Translations under genes and position numbers: made by a program
In this document: positions 35,285 to 42,937 of the stretch, one piece after another
Layout: each line of letters opens with the position of its first letter
Numbering within the stretch: the stretch's first letter is position 1
DNA from: Antribacter soli
GTDB lineage: Bacteria; Actinomycetota; Actinomycetes; Actinomycetales; Cellulomonadaceae
Assembly (NCBI RefSeq): GCF_021568775.1
Contig: NZ_JAKGSG010000059.1
Span: 1-64,000, forward strand
DNA: 64,000 bases
Direction: 5' to 3'
Notes under the pieces: model-generated
The model's database searches: none
Seen by the model: only the letters and a program-made list of their open reading frames with translations
Told to the model about the DNA's origin: nothing

Positions 35285-35946
35285 GACCGATCGACCCACG
35301 AGACGTTCTTCCGAGAAGTGTTTGCTGGCGGCACACCTTGGAACCGCTGACCGAGACGCTTCACCCTTCGGAAGCCGCCTACCTCGCCCGCGCCGTGGAG
35401 AGTCGTCGCCAGCAGTTCACGTCGGTGCGTGCGTGTGCACGCACCGTGCTGGCGCAGATGGGTATCAACCGGCCGCCGATGGTGCCGGGCATGGCGGGGC
35501 GGCCACCCTGGCCCCCGGGCGTCGTCGGGTCGATGACGCACACCGACGGATTCTGCGCGGCCGCTGCCTCCAGCTCGCTGGACGCACGGTCGATCGGGAT
35601 CGACGCCGAACCCATCGAGCCACTGCCCGACGGCGTCCTTGCGCTGGTCGCGCTTCCGTCGGAGCTCACGCACCTGCGCGTCCTGGCCGCTGGGCGGGTG
35701 TCAACCGCGTGGGACCGGCTTCTGTTCAGTGCCAAGGAGAGCGTCTACAAGGCGTGGTATCCCGTCGTGGGCTCGTGGCTCGAATTTGAGGACATCCGGC
35801 TACGCTTCGACCTCGCCGGAACATTCAGTGCGGAGCTTGTGAACCGGCGACATGGTTCGGACGAGACGGACCTCGTCTCTGCGATGCAGGGCCGTTGGCT
35901 TAGTACCCGGGCCCATGTCGTGACAGGTGTGTTCGTCCCAGCCTGA
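35281..35946 (+). CDS. 4'-phosphopantetheinyl transferase, EntD/Sfp type
   Basis: 221 aa from GTG 35281. Motifs: RRQQFTSVRACARTVLAQMG, PGVVGSMTHTDGFCAAAAS, the Mg-binding SIGIDAEPIEPLPDGVL, and WDRLLFSAKESVYKAWYPVV with Lys and Glu. It transfers phosphopantetheine from CoA to the ACP Ser, here most likely Ser1676 of the PKS. Upstream in-frame codons exist, but homologues start near this GTG. It is the last gene of the island; its stop lies 3 bp before att copy C. A dedicated PPTase at the border fits a self-contained transferable cluster. Confidence 0.9.
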   Translation: MRPIDPRDVLPRSVCWRHTLEPLTETLHPSEAAYLARAVESRRQQFTSVRACARTVLAQMGINRPPMVPGMAGRPPWPPGVVGSMTHTDGFCAAAASSSLDARSIGIDAEPIEPLPDGVLALVALPSELTHLRVLAAGRVSTAWDRLLFSAKESVYKAWYPVVGSWLEFEDIRLRFDLAGTFSAELVNRRHGSDETDLVSAMQGRWLSTRAHVVTGVFVPA

Positions 35947-35948
35947 CT

Positions 35949-36009
35949 GAGAGTTCATGGCCGAAGCCACTCGGACGGTCGTAGGTTCAAGTCCTACCGC
36001 GGGAGCTTT
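35949..36009 (+). repeat. att-type repeat C (tRNA 3' end)
   Basis: It matches 57 of 61 bases of copy A (3743-3803), including 23 bp left of the T-arm that are not tRNA sequence, and is identical over 39 bp (35968-36006). There is no tRNA 5' half. It marks the right end of the island. Confidence 0.75.
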
Positions 36010-36195
36010 CTGGAGGCCCTGAAACCCTGGTTGACCTGGGGATTAGGGCCACGCTGGTTCCGGTGCGCAGCCCTGTGAGAAGGGTTACGCCGCACTTATG
36101 CCTCACTGTGATTCCGTTGCGACGCGTCGCAACCCCGCACGGAGGTCGGACGAGCGGGCGAGGTCAGACCGACCGGCGTCGAGAGGGGAGGGCCC

Positions 36196-37035
36196 TTATG
36201 CGGCGACCGCGGCGTGGGAAGTGGCCCAGTTGATGGCGTAGTCCGCGATCTCTTCCCAGCCCGGCTGGGAGACGAGGCGGTGCGTGCGGCCGTCGTACTC
36301 CTTGTACGCGACGACTGCGGGGCTGCTCGTCGAGGTGTACTTCTTGACGATCGCCCTGCCGATGGCCGACGGGACCACGTTGTCGATCTGCCCGGTGATC
36401 ACCAGTAGCGGCGCGCGGTCGGCACGGGCGTAGTCGACGTGGGTGACGCCGCCCTTCTCGTTCAGCGTCGCGGCAACGCCCTCGAAGAAGACCCGGTTGT
36501 ACGAGGGGACGGCGAACTGCTCCCAGAGGGCGTCCGACGCGGCGCGGGACAGGTCGTTGCCGAAGGTGAAGTGGAAGTGAGCCTTCGAGATCGGCTTGGC
36601 GCCGTTGCGGCCGAACGGGTTGGACAGGATCGGCAGGCCGGTGCGCAGCGTGGACGCCGGGAGGGTGGTGATGCCGGCGGTCTGGCCGGGTGCGACGCCC
36701 ACGTAGGCGGCGCCGAGGCCGCGGTCGGCGAGCATCTGGGTGATGACGCCGCCGAACGAGTGGCCCATGATGATCGGCTTGACCGGGAGTGTGCGGATGA
36801 TGCGCTCGTAGTGGTCGGCGATCTGCTTGAGGCCGATGCCCTTGAGCGGTTCGGGGTTGGAGCGGACGTCCTGGACGCTGCGGTCGTCGATGCCGGGCCA
36901 GCCCGGGACGATCACCTGGTGGCCTGCGGCGCGGAAGCGTTCGGCCCAGGTGTCCCAGCTCGCCGGGGTCATCCAGAGGCCGTGGATGAGGACGATCGGT
37001 AGCTTGCCGGAGATGGCGTCGGGGGTGGCGTTCAT
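36196..37035 (-). CDS. Alpha/beta hydrolase, TetR-controlled
   Basis: 279 aa from ATG 37035. Alpha/beta hydrolase fold: LPIVLIHGLWMTPASWDTWA with the oxyanion His-Gly, nucleophile Ser in IIMGHSFGGVITQ, acid Asp likely in VITGQIDNVVP, and His in YDGRTHRLVSQPGWEE. No signal peptide, so cytoplasmic. The substrate is unknown; relatives are esterases or haloalkane-type hydrolases. It is divergent from a TetR gene with operator palindromes at both starts, so it is probably induced by its substrate or product. It lies just outside the island. Confidence 0.87.
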   Translation of the reverse strand: MNATPDAISGKLPIVLIHGLWMTPASWDTWAERFRAAGHQVIVPGWPGIDDRSVQDVRSNPEPLKGIGLKQIADHYERIIRTLPVKPIIMGHSFGGVITQMLADRGLGAAYVGVAPGQTAGITTLPASTLRTGLPILSNPFGRNGAKPISKAHFHFTFGNDLSRAASDALWEQFAVPSYNRVFFEGVAATLNEKGGVTHVDYARADRAPLLVITGQIDNVVPSAIGRAIVKKYTSTSSPAVVAYKEYDGRTHRLVSQPGWEEIADYAINWATSHAAVAA

Positions 37036-37083
37036 GGTGGGGCTCCTTCGGTTCGGTGGACCGGTGCCGGTCGGCCGTTAGGT

Positions 37084-37097
37084 AGAACGATCGTTCT
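37084..37097. promoter_or_regulatory. TetR operator copy 1
   Basis: The 14-bp perfect palindrome agaacgatcgttct lies 49 bp before the hydrolase start. A near copy stands at 37153-37166. Confidence 0.75.
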
Positions 37098-37152
37098 TTC
37101 TCTGTTGTCCCCGAACGTACGCCCCGCACCGGGCGGGCGTCAACCCCTAAAG

Positions 37153-37166
37153 AGAAAGATCGTTCT
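37153..37166. promoter_or_regulatory. TetR operator copy 2, touching the TetR start
   Basis: agaaagatcgttct differs from copy 1 at one base and ends directly at the TetR ATG (37167). This would give tight autoregulation of what is probably a leaderless transcript. Confidence 0.7.
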
Positions 37167-37805
37167 ATGCTGAATGGCATGGCACCCAGGACAGCCGCCT
37201 CCCGCGCCCCGCGAAAGACCGCCCAGGGAGGGTCGGAGGCACGCGAGCGGCTGCTGCGCACCGCGTCCGAGCTGTTCTACGCCGAGGGCATCCACGTGGT
37301 CGGCGTTGACCGGATAGTTGCCGTGGCCGGCGTCACGCGGGCCACGTTCTACCGGCACTTCCCGAGCAAGGAGGACCTGGTCGAGGCCTACCTCGGGGTA
37401 GAGGACGCGAACATCCGCGGCACGCTGGAGGGCGCGCACGGGGCGACCGACGACCCGGTGGAGCTGGTCGGACTGCTCATAGAAGGCATCGCCGAAGACG
37501 TCGCTCGCCACCACACCCGTGGCTGCCCGTTCATCAACGCCGCCGTCGAGTACGCGGACACGGGCAGCCGTGTCCGGCGCGCGGTCGACAAGCACCGCGC
37601 CTGGTTCCGCGGCTCGCTCGAGCACGTCCTCCGCTCGGCGGGCGCCGATGACCCGGTGACGAAGGCCGGGCAGCTCGTCCTGCTGCGCGACGCCGCCCTG
37701 GTCGGCGGCTACCTCGACGGGTGGGACAACGTGCGCGTTGCCTTCGTCAGCGCGGCCCGCCAGGCTGCGGGCCTGGACCCGAAGGCCCCTGGCTCCACCG
37801 GTTGA
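37167..37805 (+). CDS. TetR-family repressor
   Basis: 212 aa from ATG 37167 (alternative ATG 37179). DNA-binding domain: ERLLRTASELFYAEGIHVVG, then VAVAGVTRATFYRHFPSKED. The ligand domain contains CPFINAAVEYADTG, a motif of TetR proteins of the TetR_C_11/YxaF-like type where Cys or Asp contacts ligands. No ribosome site precedes the ATG, because the operator abuts it; leaderless translation is likely. It probably represses the divergent hydrolase gene and itself. Confidence 0.88.
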   Translation: MLNGMAPRTAASRAPRKTAQGGSEARERLLRTASELFYAEGIHVVGVDRIVAVAGVTRATFYRHFPSKEDLVEAYLGVEDANIRGTLEGAHGATDDPVELVGLLIEGIAEDVARHHTRGCPFINAAVEYADTGSRVRRAVDKHRAWFRGSLEHVLRSAGADDPVTKAGQLVLLRDAALVGGYLDGWDNVRVAFVSAARQAAGLDPKAPGSTG

Positions 37806-37876
37806 GGGCGGCGAGGGGGCGAGCCGTTGAGGGGTGGTGCTGGGCTGTTTGCAGGGGGTCCAAACGGGAGGTCGGG

Positions 37877-38665
37877 TCAGTGGCGTGCCAGTCGGCCCAT
37901 GAGCTGGACGACCTGGCGGCGCGGGAGCAGCCTGCTGACCAGGGCGAGCGGGCGGCCGTTGGTGATCACTGACGGCGGCGCCGACCGGCGGCCCAGGGTG
38001 TCGAGGGTCGTCTTGACGACCGACTCGGGGGTGGCGCGCCGTGCGCCGTAGTCGGCCGTCTGGCTGCCGGCGGCGTCGAAGAACTCGGTCTGCATCGCGC
38101 CGGGGTTGACGGCCAGGACGCGCAGTCCGGTGCCGCGCGACTCCTCCCACAGTGATTCGGTGAAGCTGAGGACGAACGCCTTGGTGGCGCCGTAGACGCT
38201 CATGTAGGGGGTCGGCTGGAAGCCGAGCAGGCTCGCGACGTTGATCAGGAAGCCGGTGCCGGCCGAGGTCAGCGGGTCGATGTAGGCGCGGCTGAGGTCG
38301 ACCAGGGAGCTGATGTTCAGCGCGATCATGCTCTGCAGGCGCTCAGGGTCCTCGTTCGTGAAGGCGTCGTGGGTGCCGAAGCCCGCGTTGTTGATCAGCG
38401 CGGTGGCGTGGATGCCGCGCGACTCGAGCTCGGCCCGGAGCGTGCGTCCGGCGTCGGGCCGGCCGAGGTCACGGGCGATGACGGCGACCTTGACGCCGTG
38501 GGCGCGGGTGAGCTCGGCGGCCAGGCTCTTGAGCCGGTCTGCCCGGCGGGCGACGAGCACGAGGTTCGAGCCGCGGCTCGCCAGCTGGCGTGCGAATTCT
38601 GCGCCGAGTCCGGAGCTGGCTCCGGTGACGATGGTGGTCTGGTTGCTGTAGTCGATGTTGGTCAT
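37877..38665 (-). CDS. SDR oxidoreductase
   Basis: 262 aa from ATG 38665. TGASSGLGAEFARQLASRG at residues about 14-32, VARRADRL (NADP-type Arg pair), NNAGFGTHD, active-site Ser in INVASLLG, YGATK with Tyr and Lys, and the C-terminal LLPRRQVVQLMGRLA tail seen in DltE/YqjQ-like SDRs. Substrate unknown. It is divergent from a second TetR gene with a small palindrome between them. Confidence 0.87.
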   Translation of the reverse strand: MTNIDYSNQTTIVTGASSGLGAEFARQLASRGSNLVLVARRADRLKSLAAELTRAHGVKVAVIARDLGRPDAGRTLRAELESRGIHATALINNAGFGTHDAFTNEDPERLQSMIALNISSLVDLSRAYIDPLTSAGTGFLINVASLLGFQPTPYMSVYGATKAFVLSFTESLWEESRGTGLRVLAVNPGAMQTEFFDAAGSQTADYGARRATPESVVKTTLDTLGRRSAPPSVITNGRPLALVSRLLPRRQVVQLMGRLARH

Positions 38666-38687
38666 GGGTGCACTCTAAGCACAGCGT

Positions 38688-38700
38688 TGCACGCAGTGCA
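38688..38700. promoter_or_regulatory. Probable TetR operator
   Basis: tgcac-gca-gtgca is an inverted repeat in the 72-bp gap between the SDR gene and the TetR gene at 38738. Confidence 0.5.
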
Positions 38701-38737
38701 CGTTGCTACGCAGAATGCATCGCCGTACCATCGGTGA

Positions 38738-39325
38738 ATGAACCGGAAGCAGACCCCTCTCCGGGAGCAGACCCGCAACGTGGTCCGCTCCCTGCTCGCC
38801 CAGACCGCCGTCGAGCTGTTCGCCGCCCAGGGGTACGACGACACGACGCTGGACGAGGTCGCCGCAGCAGCAGGCGTCTCCCGGCGGACGCTGTTCAACT
38901 ACTTCCGCAACAAGGAAGATCTTGCGCTCAGCGGCCTGTCCGAACAGGGCGAGCTGATCGCCGCGAGCTTGGCCGAGCGCCCGGCCGACGAGGACCCCTG
39001 GACGTCACTACGCGCGGCATTCCAGGTGCTCGAGGAGATCGAGACCACGGCCGAGCGCCGGCTCGAGCTGATCACTCTCCTGTTCGGGAACGAGACCCTG
39101 CGTGCCGGCCACGCCGAGAAGCAAGCCCGCTGGCAAGACCTGCTCGCACCACTGATCGAGCCACGGCTGCCCGAATCCGACCGCCGGGCCCTTGAAGCGC
39201 GTACGATCGCGGCCGCGGCGATCGCGTGCCTGCAGGCGGCGAACGAGGAGTGGGTGCGCCTGAGCGGGCAGGTCGACCTGTTCGACCTCTACGACACAGC
39301 CGTGCGGGCCATCCACCGCACCTGA
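38738..39325 (+). CDS. TetR-family repressor
   Basis: 195 aa from ATG 38738. DNA-binding domain LLAQTAVELFAAQGYDDTTL, then VAAAAGVSRRTLFNYFRNKE, with a C-terminal helical domain related to MftR/AcrR types. It most likely controls the divergent SDR gene through the palindrome between them. Immediately downstream begins a decayed conjugation gene on the other strand. Confidence 0.88.
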   Translation: MNRKQTPLREQTRNVVRSLLAQTAVELFAAQGYDDTTLDEVAAAAGVSRRTLFNYFRNKEDLALSGLSEQGELIAASLAERPADEDPWTSLRAAFQVLEEIETTAERRLELITLLFGNETLRAGHAEKQARWQDLLAPLIEPRLPESDRRALEARTIAAAAIACLQAANEEWVRLSGQVDLFDLYDTAVRAIHRT

Positions 39326-39339
39326 AACCACCCGCGCCC

Positions 39340-39600
39340 ACCGGCACCCGGCGCAGGGACCGCTGCAGGGAGCGGGACCCGTCGTAACCGACGGTGAGTG
39401 GGTCGGTGATCTCGTCCTTTTCGCCCAGAAGGGCGGACAGGTCGCGCAGGTCGGAGGCGGACGAGGTCCACCCAGCGCGACCTTCACGATGAAGGAGTCC
39501 CAGATCGCCGTCGCGCTCTCCGCACCCCATTGATCGCGCGCCTGGGCGAGGGACTGGAACACCGGGATCGTGGCAGTGGACCATCGACAAGAGCCACCGA
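39340..39600 (-). pseudogene. Remnant of TraD/VirD4-type coupling protein
   Basis: A minus-strand frame gives PVFQSLAQARDQWGAESATA then IWDSFIVKVALGG. After a frameshift near 39470 another frame gives SDLRDLSALLGEKDEITDPL and YDGSRSLQRSLRRVP. Joined, they form the C-terminal signature of conjugative coupling ATPases of actinobacterial elements. Walker motifs are absent. It is a dead fragment, a second trace of conjugative DNA outside the island. Confidence 0.7.
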
Positions 39601-39813
39601 CTCGCCCGCCGAACACAGTGGGCCTAACTTTGGACTTGCCGCCTGCCGGGGGGCGACGCCAGGAACTTGCGGAATCCGCGCAATGGTCGCGCGAGTCTGC
39701 CCGTTCTGGGCGCACGGCGAATGACGAGGGCGAGCTCGCAGCAAAACCGCACCGAAGGGTGGCGGCGGCGCGCGGACGCGCCAACGGCGGAACTCAAGGG
39801 CGGCGGGCGATCC

Positions 39814-42800
39814 ATGACCGATATCGGCACCGGATTCATCAGGGGAATCGAGGCGTTCGGGAACTCGCGCCTCGGCGAGCTCTCCGGCACCACGTTCAAG
39901 GACACGGGGTCTTTCCTCGAGTCGCTGGTGACGAGCTTCTCCGCGGGCGAGATCAAGGACCGGTTCGACCAGCTGAAGGCTGACATCGAGGCGGCCAAAC
40001 CGATCGTCCAGGCGATCGCGAAGCGCATCGAGAACCAGACCAAGACGATCAAGACGAACGTCGAGCAGTCGATCACCGACCTGCAGGACGACGATTTCAA
40101 CGTTGACGTCGCCGGTCGCGTGGCGGTGCGCATCGGCACCGCGCTCGCGGCGATGGACCAGGCGTACACGATCATCGCCGAAGAAGTCGCGAAGAAGGCG
40201 GACGGCACGGTCGACGCGGCCGTCCGTGACGGGCTCATGGACCTCTGGAATCCGTGGGCGCAGCCGTGGAAGGACCTCGGCGAAGGCGCGGGGAACCTGC
40301 TGAACGCCTTCGGCTCGAGCGTGCTCGGCGTCGACGACCTCGTCGGCAAGCTCGGCGAGGTCCTCACGCTCGACCGCACCGGTGGGCAGTTCATACTCGT
40401 GGCGCTGCTCGACGACCTGCCGACCGCGAACCTCGGGGCGATGAAGCTCGACCAGGTGAAGTTCGAGGCGTTCCTCCAGTTCAGCGACCGGGAGGTCGCC
40501 AACCCGATCGAGACCGAGAAGCCGGAGCTGATCGAACGGAACGGCAAGTGGTTCCGCGGCGACGTCGCGATCCTCGGCGTCCGGCTGCGCACGCTGCTCG
40601 AGCCGGGCATCACGAACGACCCGTTGCTCAAGAAGGTCATGCCGGGCTCGTCGGACCCGAAGACGACCAGCCACACGGCCGTCTCGCTCGACACGGCGCA
40701 GGGGTTCTACCTCGGCGACGGCCGCGGCAACGAGCGCGCCGTGCTGCCGGTGCGGTTCTCGTTCCCCGGCGTCGAGCTCCGTGAGGTCGCCCTCGGGATC
40801 CTGCGCAACCCCGAGCGTGAGGCCACCGGCGTCGAGCTGACCACGTCGATCGCGGCGAAGCTCGGCGACGCGGTCGGCATGCAGGTCGTCGGCTCCGGGT
40901 TCATCGTCGACATGAACGGCGTCGCCGACCACCATGTGATGTTCGCCGACCTGCCGGTCACGCCCCGCTGGCCAGACCAGGTCGGCCTGCGGATCAAGGC
41001 CGGCCCGGTCACGGGTGGCGGGTTCATCCAGCGGGTGGAGCGCGAGTACACCGCCCCCGACGGCACGAAGCTCAAGCGCGTCGAGTTCGGCGGAGTCGTT
41101 CAGCTCGAGATCCTCAAGGTCGGCGTGTACGCGATCGTCGTACTGTCCCCCGACCCGTTCTCGCTCGTGCTCGTCATGGGCGTGCGCTTCCCGACGCCGA
41201 TCGAGCTGAGCTTCGGCTTCACCCTGAACGGCGTCGGCGGCATCATCGCCCTCGACCGGGGCATCGACCTCGAGGCGCTGCGCGAGGGCATGAAGACGCA
41301 CGTCATCGACAAGATGCTGTTCCCCGACGACCCAGTCGCCGAGGCGCCGCAGCTGCTCGACAAGGTCGCGCACGTCTTCCCCCCGCGCGAGGGCGCGTTC
41401 GTCTTCGGACCCATCGCCGAGCTCGGCTGGGGCTCGCAGGCCAAGTTCGTCGAGATCAAGGTCGGGGTGGTGCTCGCGCTGCCCGACTTCATGTTCGTCG
41501 TCCTGGGGTCGCTCCGCGTGCGGGTGCCGACCAAGGAGAAGCCGATCACCGACATCCGCGCCGACGTGTACGTCGCCGTCACCGAGGACCACCTCGAGCT
41601 GTACGCGCGGATGCGAGACTCGAAGATCGGCGAGATCAAGATCTCGGGCGACCTCGGCCTCTACATCGGCTGGACCGGGGGCGGCGCGTTCGAGCTCTCG
41701 ATCGGCGGCTACCACCCCGAGTACGACAAGCTCACCGGCCAGAAGCCGCGGCTGAAGGACCTTGAGCGCATCACCATCGACATCTCGCCGGTCAAGGTGC
41801 TGAAGATCCAGATCAAGGCGTACTTCGCGCTCACCGCCGGCAGCGTGCAGCTCGGCGTGCGCGGCGACCTGTGGGCCGACTTCGCGATCGCGAGCGCGCA
41901 CGCGTGGCTGCAGCTCGACATGATCTTCGTCTGGTCGCCGCGGTTCCTGTTCAAGGTCTCGATCGACGTGGGCGTCGAGATCGAGGTCTTCGGTTGCTCC
42001 TTCGCGTCGGTGCAGTTCAAGGGCGCGCTCGAGGGGACCACCCCCTACCGGCTCCAGGGCCACGTCCGCATCGACGTCTGGTTCCTGCCCACGTTCGACG
42101 AGGACCTCGGGCCGATCGAGTGGGGCGAGAAGCCCCGGCCCATCGCACCGAAGGTCGACGCCCTCGTGCTCGCGGCCGAGGCGATGCGCGAGGACGACGC
42201 CTGGAAGATCGAGCTGCCCGACCACGCCGCGCAGCTCGTGACCCTCGCCGAGGTCGAGGACGTGCCGGGCCGGATGGCACACCCGCTCGCCGCGCTGGAG
42301 GTCGTTCAGTCCGTGGTGCCGCTCGGCGTCAAGATCAGCCACATCGGCGAGTCCCCCGTCAAGGCCGCCATGGTCACGATCGGCGACCCGACGACGTCGG
42401 CCGGCCAGCTCGCCGCCGTCAGCGAGGCGCGCACCGCGTTCGCGCCCGGCCACTACTTCGACCTCGAGGGCGAGCAGCTGCTTGCCCGCTCGGGCTTCGA
42501 GGACCTCCTCGGCGGTTGCCGGATGGCCGCGGCCACGACGCCGAAGGCGGGGGCCTCCGTCGACGCTGACGTCGTCTACCACACGTACGTCCGCAACCCC
42601 GCGGACCGGCTCGTCCTCACCGAGTTCCTCGGCGCCTTCGAGGCCGTCTCGACGGCGTTCGCAGGCACGTCGGTCGCGGGTCGCGCCTTCGAGCGGCGCG
42701 GTAACCCGTACCTGCCCGTCACACCGCCCGACGACCCGGTGAAGGTCGCGCCGCACGGGGCATCCCTGGTCGCCGACGCGGTGAGCGCCGCCGACGTGCT

Positions 42801-42936
42801 CTCGTCCGCCTCGGTGGTCTCGGGGGCGGGCGCGCTCGCGGCGTTCGGAGCGCTGAGCTCCAGCGAGGCGGCGCTCGTCGCCGACGCCGTCGCGGCGGCC
42901 GGCATCCCGACCACCCGACTCACGGTGAGGAGCTGA
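39814..42936 (+). CDS. Giant beta-rich protein with DUF6603-like core, operon gene 1
   Basis: 1040 aa from ATG 39814. Residues 1-110 are helical (FDQLKADIEAAKPIVQAIAK). The middle, about 440-770, alternates short hydrophobic strands: FPTPIELSFGFTLNGVGG, IIALDRGIDLEALREGMK, FVFGPIAELGWGSQAK, VVLGSLRVRVPTK, GDLGLYIGWTGGGAFELSIG, GYHPEYDK. This series is the pattern I know from DUF6603 proteins, whose role is unknown. The C-terminal part (780-1040) is Ala/Val-rich. No signal peptide, membrane helix or catalytic motif is seen. The next gene begins after one base, so it is the first cistron of a four-gene operon. Confidence 0.85.
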   Translation: MTDIGTGFIRGIEAFGNSRLGELSGTTFKDTGSFLESLVTSFSAGEIKDRFDQLKADIEAAKPIVQAIAKRIENQTKTIKTNVEQSITDLQDDDFNVDVAGRVAVRIGTALAAMDQAYTIIAEEVAKKADGTVDAAVRDGLMDLWNPWAQPWKDLGEGAGNLLNAFGSSVLGVDDLVGKLGEVLTLDRTGGQFILVALLDDLPTANLGAMKLDQVKFEAFLQFSDREVANPIETEKPELIERNGKWFRGDVAILGVRLRTLLEPGITNDPLLKKVMPGSSDPKTTSHTAVSLDTAQGFYLGDGRGNERAVLPVRFSFPGVELREVALGILRNPEREATGVELTTSIAAKLGDAVGMQVVGSGFIVDMNGVADHHVMFADLPVTPRWPDQVGLRIKAGPVTGGGFIQRVEREYTAPDGTKLKRVEFGGVVQLEILKVGVYAIVVLSPDPFSLVLVMGVRFPTPIELSFGFTLNGVGGIIALDRGIDLEALREGMKTHVIDKMLFPDDPVAEAPQLLDKVAHVFPPREGAFVFGPIAELGWGSQAKFVEIKVGVVLALPDFMFVVLGSLRVRVPTKEKPITDIRADVYVAVTEDHLELYARMRDSKIGEIKISGDLGLYIGWTGGGAFELSIGGYHPEYDKLTGQKPRLKDLERITIDISPVKVLKIQIKAYFALTAGSVQLGVRGDLWADFAIASAHAWLQLDMIFVWSPRFLFKVSIDVGVEIEVFGCSFASVQFKGALEGTTPYRLQGHVRIDVWFLPTFDEDLGPIEWGEKPRPIAPKVDALVLAAEAMREDDAWKIELPDHAAQLVTLAEVEDVPGRMAHPLAALEVVQSVVPLGVKISHIGESPVKAAMVTIGDPTTSAGQLAAVSEARTAFAPGHYFDLEGEQLLARSGFEDLLGGCRMAAATTPKAGASVDADVVYHTYVRNPADRLVLTEFLGAFEAVSTAFAGTSVAGRAFERRGNPYLPVTPPDDPVKVAPHGASLVADAVSAADVLSSASVVSGAGALAAFGALSSSEAALVADAVAAAGIPTTRLTVRS

Positions 42937-42937
42937 C

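Larger units (their letters stand above)
14822..35946. other. Biosynthetic gene cluster: aryl polyketide plus C7-cyclitol
   Basis: Twelve plus-strand biosynthetic and transport genes (14.8-32.8 kb), a convergent SARP activator (32.7-34.6 kb) and a PPTase (35.3-35.9 kb). Aryl acid supply: PKS and AMP ligase. Cyclitol branch: valiolone-type synthase, kinase, phosphatase, two MDR and two SDR enzymes. Joining: Ser-type KAS III-like transferase. Tailoring: exported flavin oxidase. Export: MFS. There are no genes for amination, sugar-nucleotide activation or glycosyl transfer. A product ester of a methylsalicylate-like acid with a gabosine-like carbasugar is inferred. Confidence 0.8.
6025..36009. 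mobile_element. Genomic island bounded by tRNA-3'-end repeats
   Basis: About 30 kb lie between att-type copies B and C. The island holds integrase and VOC scraps (10.4-10.75 kb), regulator/enzyme pairs, a broken transporter, and a complete biosynthetic cluster whose last gene (PPTase) stops 3 bp before copy C. No intact integrase or conjugation gene is present, so the island appears immobilised. An alternative left limit is copy A, since A and C share 57 of 61 bp including flank outside the tRNA. Confidence 0.55.

Noticed and set aside
34895..35299. 134-codon minus-strand frame upstream of the PPTase
   Set aside because: Codon pattern does not fit and it overlaps the better supported small ORF and the PPTase start.
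6025..36009. Intact integrative conjugative element
   Set aside because: No complete integrase, replication or transfer gene occurs between the repeats; only fragments remain.
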